Assembly: GCA_937925515.1 (NCBI GenBank)
Contig: CALALP010000088.1
Coordinates: forward strand, 1 to 23,641
DNA length: 23,641 nt
Origin: an uncultured Lachnoanaerobaculum sp.
Lineage (GTDB): Bacteria > Bacillota > Clostridia > Lachnospirales > Lachnospiraceae
Reading direction: 5' to 3'
Shown: positions 15,357-22,452 of the stretch, in pieces
Layout: each line of letters opens with the position of its first letter
Position numbering within the stretch: position 1 is the first letter of the stretch
Translations under genes and position numbers: made by a program
Notes under the pieces: generated by a model
The model's input: only the letters and a program-made list of their open reading frames with translations
Databases searched by the model: none
Told to the model about the DNA's origin: nothing

Positions 15357-17057
15357 ATGAGTAAAATTATAAAAAACATAGCATTTTATTCTTTTGGAAT
15401 AATTCTTTTAGTTATATTATTTTTTTGGCATTTTTTAGATGTTAGAGCAGGGGCAATAGAAAGCAAGGATTATTGGCTTTTTAATGTATACATTGTTTTA
15501 GGCATAGTTTTAATTATTACAGTAATTATTTCAAATGTACTTATTTATAATTATGTTGAAAATGTAGATTCTCCAAGAGAAAGTTTCTTAGATAAATTTA
15601 AGTCATTAGTAACACCGACTATTACTAAAGCGTATTTTATAACAGCGTTGTTGTTTGGTCTTATATATATGGCAGTTTTACCCCCACTTTCAGCACCTGA
15701 TGAAATAAGTCATTATATAAGTGCATATAAGCTTTCCTCGCAACTTATGTTACAAAGTTCCACTTATGAGGACGGACATGTACTTATAAGAGATTTTGAT
15801 TTAAAGCTTGAGGATATGAAAGGAGATTATAAGCTTTCCGACTCAAAAGGAACTGTTATGTATCCCATAACAAAAACGAATAGAACAGTTAAATCTGATG
15901 TTTTATCTCAAACCTTAGAGGAAGAAGATTATAGATTTATCTATAACAATTTACTTGTTGGAGATTATAATGTAGGCAAACTTGCAATTTCAGAGTTTCC
16001 ACCTGTAAAAACAACTCCATTTGCACATCTTCCACAAGCACTTGGAATTACACTTGCAAGAGTACTTAATTTAAATAGTTTTGGACTTGTATATTTTGGT
16101 AGAATATTTAATTTATTATTCTTTTGTATTTTAACTACATTTACAATTTCAAAATTACCTTTTTATAAGGAGATATATTTTGGTGTAAATGTTTTACCTA
16201 TGACTTTACATCTTGCAGCCTCATACTCTTATGATGTATTTATTTTATCTATATATGGTTTATATATAGCAAAATGTTTAAATCTTGCATACAAAGCTGA
16301 AAAGGTAAAAAATACTGATATAGCAATTTTAGCAATACTCATGTTTTTAGTTGCATCATGTAAATTAGTGTATCTTCCACTTGCAATGTTTGCATTTTTA
16401 ATTCCAATATATAAATTTAAAACCAAATTAAGGTGGTTTATAAGTGCCTTAATAGTGTTTGTGTTTATGGGGCTTAGTTTTGTATTTATAGATAGACAGA
16501 CATTTACAAACTATGCGGCTCAAACTGCCAATCATTTACAATGGGCAAATGAGGCAGGCTTTACATTATCCGAAATACTACATAGCCCAATTAGAGTTTT
16601 AAAAATAGTATATAATACATTTGTATATGAACTTGACTATTATCATATAACAATGCTTGGAGGATATTTAGGAAATTTAGACCCAATACTTGATATTTCA
16701 TATTTTGCAGTAGTTATGCTTACTATTTCACTTTTGGGAATAAGTTTTTGTACAGAGGACGAGGAACTTATATTAAAGCTTAGAAGTAAAATATTTATGC
16801 TTATTATAATTATTTTATCAGTGGGACTAATAGAATTTTCAATGCTTTTAGCTTGGACACCTAAAACTTCGCTTACAATTTCAGGAGTTCAAGGGAGATA
16901 TTTTTTGCCACTTTTACCTATATCCTTGATGTTGCTAAAAAATAAACTGATAGTATTTAAGAAGAATAAGAATCGTTTCTTTTTAGCTTTTATTTGTATA
17001 ATAAATGCTTATGCTTTAATTAGAATATTTAGTATAGTGTGTCTAAGAATAGGATAA
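15357..17057 (+). CDS. DUF2142 family polytopic membrane protein
   Basis: A 566-aa membrane protein with about 10-12 hydrophobic helices and no signal peptide. The segment PPLSAPDEISHYISAY (residues about 105-120) after the third helix is the characteristic DUF2142 loop, and SGVQGRYFLPLLPI near 515-528 is the second family landmark. The acidic pair in PDE and the late RYFLPLLP resemble the architecture of lipid-linked glycosyltransferases of the GT-C type, but function is not established. In other bacteria DUF2142 genes lie in polysaccharide loci. AAGGAT precedes the ATG, and the gene starts 17 bases after gerW, so it is probably the last gene of this operon; no clear terminator follows. Confidence 0.78.
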   Translation: MSKIIKNIAFYSFGIILLVILFFWHFLDVRAGAIESKDYWLFNVYIVLGIVLIITVIISNVLIYNYVENVDSPRESFLDKFKSLVTPTITKAYFITALLFGLIYMAVLPPLSAPDEISHYISAYKLSSQLMLQSSTYEDGHVLIRDFDLKLEDMKGDYKLSDSKGTVMYPITKTNRTVKSDVLSQTLEEEDYRFIYNNLLVGDYNVGKLAISEFPPVKTTPFAHLPQALGITLARVLNLNSFGLVYFGRIFNLLFFCILTTFTISKLPFYKEIYFGVNVLPMTLHLAASYSYDVFILSIYGLYIAKCLNLAYKAEKVKNTDIAILAILMFLVASCKLVYLPLAMFAFLIPIYKFKTKLRWFISALIVFVFMGLSFVFIDRQTFTNYAAQTANHLQWANEAGFTLSEILHSPIRVLKIVYNTFVYELDYYHITMLGGYLGNLDPILDISYFAVVMLTISLLGISFCTEDEELILKLRSKIFMLIIIILSVGLIEFSMLLAWTPKTSLTISGVQGRYFLPLLPISLMLLKNKLIVFKKNKNRFFLAFICIINAYALIRIFSIVCLRIG

Positions 17058-17128
17058 TAATTAGTATTGTATAAGCGTTTAAAATCAACTTCTTACAAAT
17101 ATGTTATAAAAATGTAATTGAAATTAGA

Positions 17129-17157
17129 TTGAAATACTTCTTGTCATAGTTTATCAT
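17129..17157 (+). promoter_or_regulatory. SigmaA-type promoter for the DUF5722 gene
   Basis: TTGAAA (17129-17134), a 17-base spacer and TATCAT (17152-17157), each one mismatch from consensus. Transcription would start near 17164, about 29 bases before the ATG. A second TTGAAA at 17118-17123 is out of spacing. Confidence 0.65.
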
Positions 17158-17192
17158 GGAGCAGATATTAAAAGTCGGAGGTAGATTAGATA

Positions 17193-18866
17193 ATGAATTT
17201 TAGAAAAAAGTTATCAAGTTTTATTTTATTAACTTGTTTGATGTTTACATTTATCTTTAGTTTAAATGTAAAGGCAGATACTGCAAGTATTCAGGCTAAA
17301 TCAAGTATAAATTCGGTTCAAGTAACAAGTGATAAAAACAATATTCAAGTAGTAGCTGACAGTTCAGGGGATATGTCGGGAACTGACGGAAACTTTTATT
17401 TGTTTGAATTAAAATCTTACAATATGAGTTTAGAGGGAAGAAGTGATTATTTATCAAAGATTCCGGCAGGCAAGTCTACTACAACTGTTTCTCTTGAAAG
17501 AGGAACTGCAAATGACAGACTTTACAGTGCTTTTGTAGTTGCAGTACATGACGGAACTAAGTATGTTGCAGTAAGTGAACCTCATTATGTAACCAATCCT
17601 GAGGCAGTGGCACAAAATACAGCTGCATTTAATGAGCCGCTTACTAAAAAAGGTCTTAACATTGAAATCAATATGCTTGCAGATGCATTTGAACTTGGAG
17701 TTAAGCATGTGGCAACCAATATTACCTTTCATCAGATTATGGGAGAGGGAATTGACTATACTTATGACGGAAAAACTTATAGTTTTAGTAAGGCTGTAAT
17801 GGAGGGGTATGATAAGACTATTTCTGCTCTTTCAAATAAGGGAATGACTGTAACAGCTATTATTTTAAATGGTTATAATCCAAATGAGCCTGATTTATTT
17901 CAAAAAGGCGTAAAGAAAACAGACGTGGCGGCATATTATATGTTTAATGCTGAAACTCAAGCAGGTTTTGAAAAAACTAGGGCAATAGCGGCATTTCTTG
18001 CTGAAAGATACAATGGTAAAAATAGTAATTATGGTAAAATTTCAAATTGGATTATAGGAAATGAGATTAACAATCAATATTGGAATTACCTTGGAGATAA
18101 GGACATTTATAGTTATGTAAGAACTTATGAAAAGGCATTTAGACTTTTCTATACAGCTATTAAGAGTACAAGTGCAAATGACAGAGTTTATTTCTCACTT
18201 GATTATAATTGGAATAATCCAAATGAAAAGAATGGTAAAACCAAGTATGGTGGTAAGGAAATAGTAGATGTATTCAATTCATTTACAAATGCAAAGGGTC
18301 AAATTCAATGGGGACTTGCATATCATCCATATCCATTCCCTATGACTGAACCTGAGTTTTGGGACGATGTTAGTACAGGGCAATTTAGCGATAAAGAAGA
18401 TTCACAAGTTATAAACTTTGCAAATTTAAATACATTAACTAATTATTTTTCTAAAGATGAGCTTAGAACTTATGACGGTCATCCAAGACATATAATTCTT
18501 ACAGAACAGGGCTTTACAGCTACTTCTGCTACAAGAGGAGATGTATCTGAGTTGCAGGCGGCAGCTTACGCATATTCATACTATATGGTTGACTCAAACC
18601 CTCTTATTGACGCTTATATTTTAAGCCGTCAAGTAGATGCACCGCTTGAGGTAAGGTCAGGCTTAAGCTTTGGTTTATGGAAATGTGATATGAATGTAGG
18701 CGATAATATAGTTGCTACACAAAGACGTAAGATATGGGCAGTATTTAAAAATATAGATAAGAAAAATTCTACTTTGGAAAATACAGAATTTGCCAAGTCA
18801 ATTATTGGTATAAATAAATGGTCTGATGTAATCCCTAACTTTAAGTGGAGAGCATTAGAAAAGTAA
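17193..18866 (+). CDS. Secreted DUF5722 protein, putative glycosidase
   Basis: A 557-aa exported protein. A signal peptide is clear: a basic start (NFRKK), a hydrophobic core at 8-24, and probable cleavage after VKA at residue 28. Residues about 35-140 look like a beta-sandwich domain. Residues about 150-540 match the DUF5722 family, with GVKHVATNI, the YTYDGKTYSF segment and ILNGYNP. The domain reads as a TIM barrel with E291 in IIGNEINNQ and E438 in ILTEQGF, the strand-4 and strand-7 positions used as acid/base and nucleophile in clan GH-A glycosidases; this mechanism is my inference. GGAGG at 17177-17181 serves the ATG. The gene has its own promoter and terminator. Substrate is unknown; an extracellular or cell-surface glycan is likely. 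Confidence 0.78.
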   Translation: MNFRKKLSSFILLTCLMFTFIFSLNVKADTASIQAKSSINSVQVTSDKNNIQVVADSSGDMSGTDGNFYLFELKSYNMSLEGRSDYLSKIPAGKSTTTVSLERGTANDRLYSAFVVAVHDGTKYVAVSEPHYVTNPEAVAQNTAAFNEPLTKKGLNIEINMLADAFELGVKHVATNITFHQIMGEGIDYTYDGKTYSFSKAVMEGYDKTISALSNKGMTVTAIILNGYNPNEPDLFQKGVKKTDVAAYYMFNAETQAGFEKTRAIAAFLAERYNGKNSNYGKISNWIIGNEINNQYWNYLGDKDIYSYVRTYEKAFRLFYTAIKSTSANDRVYFSLDYNWNNPNEKNGKTKYGGKEIVDVFNSFTNAKGQIQWGLAYHPYPFPMTEPEFWDDVSTGQFSDKEDSQVINFANLNTLTNYFSKDELRTYDGHPRHIILTEQGFTATSATRGDVSELQAAAYAYSYYMVDSNPLIDAYILSRQVDAPLEVRSGLSFGLWKCDMNVGDNIVATQRRKIWAVFKNIDKKNSTLENTEFAKSIIGINKWSDVIPNFKWRALEK

Positions 18867-18874
18867 AGTTTTTA

Positions 18875-18913
18875 TAGGGGGTTTTACTCGCCGACGGCGA
18901 GGAAAACCCCCTA
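18875..18913 (+). terminator. Hairpin terminator after the DUF5722 gene
   Basis: A long stem (18875-18892 with 18896-18913), interrupted by a single A-G mismatch, closes on a 3-base loop. Its apex is CTCGCCGACGGCGAG. It lies 9 bases after the stop. The 3' tail AATTAAAT is poor in T, so termination may rely on the stem or on the convergent terminator that follows. Confidence 0.75.
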
Positions 18914-18947
18914 ATTAAATAGTGATACATGTAACTTGGTTTTTAAT

Positions 18948-18999
18948 AAAAAAAGAGCTGATGCTCCATAAATGATTTATCATCTATTTCGCAACAGCT
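18948..18999 (-). terminator. Intrinsic terminator of rpmB
   Basis: On the minus strand, AGCTGTTGC pairs with GCATCAGCT (one mismatch) around an inner ATGAT/ATCAT hairpin, then CTC and seven T (18954-18948). It follows the rpmB stop closely and converges with the DUF5722 terminator. Confidence 0.75.
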
Positions 19000-19004
19000 A
19001 CTTA

Positions 19005-19190
19005 TTAGGCTCTTTCTACAAGACCTGAACGAAGTGCAGAAGTAGAAACTTTCATTCTTACTACACCATGTGCAGTCTTAACTCTCACTTTTTTAATGTT
19101 TACTTTCCAAGTTCTCTTAGTCTTTCTATTTGAATGACTTACATTATTTCCGAAAAGGACTGACTTTCCGGTAACAGCACACTTTGCCAT
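19005..19190 (-). CDS. rpmB: Ribosomal protein bL28, zinc-free type
   Basis: A 61-aa bL28 of the large ribosomal subunit. It begins MAKCAVTGK and continues with FGNNVSHSNRKTKR and the C-terminal LRSGLVERA. ATG at 19188-19190 is used: GGGAGGTG lies at 19203-19196, and the longer in-frame start at 19247 has no family similarity. Only one cysteine (C4) remains. The zinc-binding form has Cys pairs near the start and in CTSCLRSG; here the latter reads STSALRSG, so this is the zinc-independent form. It may be the only copy or a spare expressed when zinc is scarce. It has its own promoter and terminator. Confidence 0.95.
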   Translation of the reverse strand: MAKCAVTGKSVLFGNNVSHSNRKTKRTWKVNIKKVRVKTAHGVVRMKVSTSALRSGLVERA

Positions 19191-19216
19191 GATTACACCT
19201 CCCTTAGTTCGATTCG

Positions 19217-19242
19217 GATTTAATATAACAAAATTACAAATC
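19217..19242 (-). promoter_or_regulatory. Imperfect inverted repeat in the rpmB leader
   Basis: A 26-base near-palindrome, GATTT...AAATC, with 7 of 10 half-site bases matching. It lies between the -10 and the ribosome site. It could be an operator, but it does not closely fit the Zur consensus I know, and AT-rich chance similarity is possible. Confidence 0.25.
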
Positions 19243-19254
19243 CACAATAGCTAT

Positions 19255-19283
19255 ATAATATCAGAAATGTTGTATCTTTGCAA
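19255..19283 (-). promoter_or_regulatory. Promoter of rpmB
   Basis: On the minus strand: TTGCAA (19283-19278), a 17-base spacer, TATTAT (19260-19255). The leader would be about 58 bases. Confidence 0.6.
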
Positions 19284-19300
19284 GTAGATTTATTTTACAA

Positions 19301-19338
19301 AATACCGACTTCTCAAAATTGAAAAGTCGGTATTTCTT
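19301..19338. terminator. Bidirectional hairpin between antitoxin locus and rpmB
   Basis: AATACCGACTT (19301-19311) and AAGTCGGTATT (19324-19334) form an 11-bp perfect stem with a 12-base loop. TTTCTTTT follows on the plus side and TTTTGTAAAA on the minus side. It would end the antitoxin transcript before rpmB. Confidence 0.75.
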
Positions 19339-19342
19339 TTAG

Positions 19343-19390
19343 TTAAAACAAATCTGAATGTGTTCCTGTTCTAGCAGCAGTCAAAATAAA
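19343..19390 (-). pseudogene. C-terminal remnant of a RelE/YafQ-like toxin
   Basis: On the minus strand, in a frame different from the antitoxin, codons 19390 to 19343 read FILTAARTGTHSDLF then TAA. RTGTHSDLF-stop is the typical end of RelE/YafQ-type mRNA interferases, which are normally encoded directly after a RelB/DinJ antitoxin. Only about 15 of the expected ~90 codons remain, and they overlap the last codons of the antitoxin, so the body of the toxin gene appears to have been deleted. The catalytic part is gone; no active toxin can be made here. Confidence 0.75.
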
Positions 19391-19677
19391 ATGGGGGACT
19401 CCATTTCTAATTCTTGAAATAGTTCTCTTGCAGATGTATAAGCTTTTGCAGAAATATTTCCGTCTATAATTTGTCTTGTTTCCTCTATTGCAGATTCTGT
19501 TTCAGCATTAAAATGTGCCTGTTTCATTTCAAATGGAAGACCACCGTCCATAATAGATTTGTGTAAAAATATATTAATTGCATCGGTCATAGTTATTCCA
19601 AAACTTTCAAAAAGTTTTTCGGTACTGTTTTTTACATCAGAATCAAGGCGAAGATTCATATTAACTGTTTTTCCCAT
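19381..19677 (-). CDS. Orphan RelB/DinJ family antitoxin
   Basis: A 98-aa protein. The N-terminal ribbon-helix-helix (KTVNMNLRLDSDVK, then the GITMTDAINIFLHKS helix and GGLPFEM) is that of RelB/DinJ antitoxins, which bind their own promoter and neutralise a RelE/YafQ ribonuclease. The C-terminal KAYTSARELFQELE is the usual toxin-binding tail. The last residues SPILF look like out-of-family sequence, consistent with a deletion junction. AAGGTG at 19691-19686 precedes the ATG by 8 bases. No intact toxin gene follows; only its last codons remain (19343-19390). The antitoxin may persist as a neutraliser of related toxins elsewhere or as a repressor, which is inference. Confidence 0.88.
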   Translation of the reverse strand: MGKTVNMNLRLDSDVKNSTEKLFESFGITMTDAINIFLHKSIMDGGLPFEMKQAHFNAETESAIEETRQIIDGNISAKAYTSARELFQELEMESPILF

Positions 19678-19732
19678 TTATAAGACACCTTCTATACTGT
19701 AAAATCTATTACACAAATACAAAACTACTTTT

Positions 19733-21070
19733 TTACGCTAAACTTCCCATAGGATCCCAAGGTTTCAAAACAATAGGTTCTAAATCAAATTGCTTTGCTT
19801 GCTCATCTGTAAAATACTTTCTGTCAAGTAATATCTGATAAGCATATTCCTCAAACCATTCATCTGACATAACATAGAAACCGTCCTTGCCTCTATCCTT
19901 GCCCCAACTATTTTCAACTTTCCACCTAATAGGTCTATCATTTTCATCTAGGTCAACACCTGTTATAACCATAGCATGTGTCATAAGGCTTTCACAATAA
20001 TCAAGTCTTTGCTCTTTTGTCATTGGAAAATCAGTATCAAAAAGATTTGAAACATTATAAGCATCGAGAGTTAAAAGTCCCTCTTCTCTATTACTAAACT
20101 GACCTACATCACTTCCAAACCATACAGCCTTACCGTCTTTTAACTGCTTAATTGTAAGTGTCTTTAAGTCCTCCATTGGAAGATTTAAATATTTTACAGG
20201 GTATTTACCATCTTTTACAGTTCCAAGCATACTCACTGTATAGGTTTTTCCATAAGGCTTATCCTTTGTAGGTGCATTAATAACAGTTACATAATCATCT
20301 AAATTCCAACCTACATATTGATTGAAAAATTCAACAGGAGTTATATCCTTAATCTTAATAAAATTATTGTCCTTATCTCTTGTTTCCCAAGTGAACTTCT
20401 TAGGTGGTTCTCCAAGGCTTATAGTAAGCATACGATAAACAGTATTCATCATAACTTCTTTTCTTACTCTAAGCTTACTCATATCCTCGCCTGCCTTATG
20501 TGCAGTTCTAAGTTCACAAGCAAACTGACGTAATTTCTTAGTTAAATAAGTTCTAAGTTCAGTGGTAGCTGAAGAAACCTTAGTTTCAGGCATAAGTTCC
20601 TTTGGAACTACGCCGTACTTTTCAACAATACTTCTAAACATATCCCATTGACCACCGTCACCTACAGGGTCTTGTAGAAGATAATGAACTATTCTTGAGT
20701 TAAGTTCCTCATCTAAAGTATCAAGTATATTTTCTAAGAAATAATTTGACCTTTCAAGTTTATCAAAAAATAGAGGATAGTTTTGACTTAATTCCATATT
20801 TTTAATATTAAGCTTATTCATGATTTCTAAACGCATAACATTATAAGCTGCAAACATCCAACATCTTCCTGATTGTTTTTGATTACAAACTTCTCCTGCC
20901 TCTATATCAATAGAAAAGCCAAACTGATTAGTTGCATTAGCATCAAAATTTCTAGCAGCTGCATTTATACCATTTGAGGTTACAGCATTTCTTGCTATAA
21001 GATTTGAGGGATTTTTCTTAAAGTCCTCATTAAAGTTTTCCAAGTTCTTTTGTGAAATAAATTTATCCAT
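19733..21070 (-). CDS. pepC: Aminopeptidase C (bleomycin hydrolase family, C1B)
   Basis: A 445-aa cytoplasmic cysteine aminopeptidase. Q64 (oxyanion) and C70 are in NQKQSGRCWMFA, H365 in THAMVITG and N387 in VENSWG; together these form the papain-like catalytic set of PepC. The C-terminus MGSLA is free, and in this family the C-terminal residues occupy the active site cleft and give exopeptidase character. The length is normal for PepC (about 440-450). AAAGGAG lies 5 bases before the ATG. It is transcribed alone, from a candidate promoter lying just after the upstream gene's stop. Confidence 0.95.
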   Translation of the reverse strand: MDKFISQKNLENFNEDFKKNPSNLIARNAVTSNGINAAARNFDANATNQFGFSIDIEAGEVCNQKQSGRCWMFAAYNVMRLEIMNKLNIKNMELSQNYPLFFDKLERSNYFLENILDTLDEELNSRIVHYLLQDPVGDGGQWDMFRSIVEKYGVVPKELMPETKVSSATTELRTYLTKKLRQFACELRTAHKAGEDMSKLRVRKEVMMNTVYRMLTISLGEPPKKFTWETRDKDNNFIKIKDITPVEFFNQYVGWNLDDYVTVINAPTKDKPYGKTYTVSMLGTVKDGKYPVKYLNLPMEDLKTLTIKQLKDGKAVWFGSDVGQFSNREEGLLTLDAYNVSNLFDTDFPMTKEQRLDYCESLMTHAMVITGVDLDENDRPIRWKVENSWGKDRGKDGFYVMSDEWFEEYAYQILLDRKYFTDEQAKQFDLEPIVLKPWDPMGSLA

Positions 21071-21126
21071 TTCTTCTCCTTTATTTTGTGATTATTCTGC
21101 TACATTAATTTAAATAGCAGTCCTTT

Positions 21127-21155
21127 GTTATAGTAAACAATACCATGACTAACAA
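21127..21155 (-). promoter_or_regulatory. Candidate promoter for pepC
   Basis: Minus strand: TTGTTA (21155-21150), a 17-base spacer, TATAAC (21132-21127). It begins immediately after the stop of the preceding minus-strand gene. Confidence 0.5.
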
Positions 21156-22451
21156 TTATAATATAATGTCTACTGCTTTTTCAAGGTTTTCTGCCACAAA
21201 ATCACTTTCTTTTGAAAACTTTTTATCATTTCCTGCCTCTCCTGTAAGTACAAGGCAAGTTTTAACCCCTGCTCGTCTTCCAAGTTCCAAGTCCATAGTT
21301 GTATCGCCAATCATAAAAGATTTAGATAAATCAATGTTATATTTTGAAACTGCCTCCATAATCATTCCTGTTTTAGGCTTTCTACATTCACAATCTATTT
21401 TATAAGCCGGATTTTCTTCCGGAAAACCTTTATCAGGGTGATGAGGGCAAAATATCACATCATCAAGATATACTCCTTTATTCCCAAGTAATGTCTTCAT
21501 TTTGTTATGTATATTTTCTACATCTTCAATACTACATTGACCCCTTGCAACTACAGGCTGATTTGTGATAACTATTGCAAGCATTCCTGAAGTATTGATT
21601 TTTCCTATTGCACTGACTGCACAATCCTCAAGTTCAAAATCATTTTCATTGTCAAGAAAGCCCTTTAACTTATTTATTGTACCGTCCCTATCCATAAACA
21701 CGGCTCTTTGCTTAAACTCAAGATTTCTTGAGGCAATAAAGCCACTTTTTATTTCCTCTATTGTTTTGGTAATTCTTTCTATTGTTCCGACATCTTTGAT
21801 ATATTCAGGAGATTTATAAGCATAGATATTTTCCCCATTTTCTGCCATAACTGCAAGTATCTCTTTTTCAAAATCTGTTTTTACAGGTTCTTGTATTTTA
21901 CTGCAAATGCTTTTATTTAGAACATACATACCTGCATTTACACAATTATCATACCAATAGTTTCTTACATTATTTTTTGAGTCAAATGCTATGACCTTTC
22001 CGTCAATATCCGACTTAATTAAATCTGAATCAAAAGGGTGTGAATTAGGGTGTGCAAAAAGTGTAGCCTCTGCATTTTTTTTATTATGAAATTCAATCAT
22101 TTTATTTAAGTCTATATCAAAAAACACATCTCCAAATACCAATAAAAAATTCTCATCTACTAGCTTATCCTTTAGAAAATAGAAAGCTCCGGCAGTTCCA
22201 AGAGGTTTTTCCTCTATTATATAGTCTATCTTGCAACCAAATTTAGAACCATTTCCAAAATAATCTATTATTTTTTGATGTAAATGTCCTACTATCATAG
22301 TTATTCTTGTAATTGAATATCTTTTTAACTGCTCTAATTGCCATTCTAAAAGTGGCTTATCCAGTATTGGAACCATAGGTTTTGGCAACTCTCCTTTTGT
22401 AAGTGCCTCAAGTCTTGTTCCCTTGCCCCCTGCCATTATTACTGCTTGCAT
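21156..22451 (-). CDS. Fused sugar-1-phosphate nucleotidyltransferase and GmhB-like phosphatase
   Basis: A 431-aa two-domain enzyme. Residues 1-240 are an NTP_transferase domain (MAGGKGTRL at 6-14, LPKPM at 22-26, FGDVFFDID, NAGMYVL), closest in type to HddC/mannose-1-phosphate guanylyltransferases. Residues about 247-431 are a HAD phosphatase of the D,D-heptose-1,7-bisphosphate GmhB type: MDRDGT (D254, D256), ITNQ, the zinc loop CPHH (335-338) with CEC (354-356), the RKPKTG motif and IGDTTMD (D383). The two steps are consecutive in GDP-heptose synthesis: dephosphorylation at C7, then activation at C1. Fusion of both is logical. No gmhA or hddA is in the window. Another sugar bisphosphate is possible. 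The ATG lies one base after the sugar-kinase stop, so the pair is an operon. Confidence 0.88.
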   Translation of the reverse strand: MQAVIMAGGKGTRLEALTKGELPKPMVPILDKPLLEWQLEQLKRYSITRITMIVGHLHQKIIDYFGNGSKFGCKIDYIIEEKPLGTAGAFYFLKDKLVDENFLLVFGDVFFDIDLNKMIEFHNKKNAEATLFAHPNSHPFDSDLIKSDIDGKVIAFDSKNNVRNYWYDNCVNAGMYVLNKSICSKIQEPVKTDFEKEILAVMAENGENIYAYKSPEYIKDVGTIERITKTIEEIKSGFIASRNLEFKQRAVFMDRDGTINKLKGFLDNENDFELEDCAVSAIGKINTSGMLAIVITNQPVVARGQCSIEDVENIHNKMKTLLGNKGVYLDDVIFCPHHPDKGFPEENPAYKIDCECRKPKTGMIMEAVSKYNIDLSKSFMIGDTTMDLELGRRAGVKTCLVLTGEAGNDKKFSKESDFVAENLEKAVDIIL

Positions 22452-22452
22452 T

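Noticed and set aside
19191..19247. Longer bL28 with a 19-residue N-terminal extension
   Set aside because: The ribosome site GGGAGGTG lies inside the extension just before MAKCAV, and the extension is unlike any bL28.
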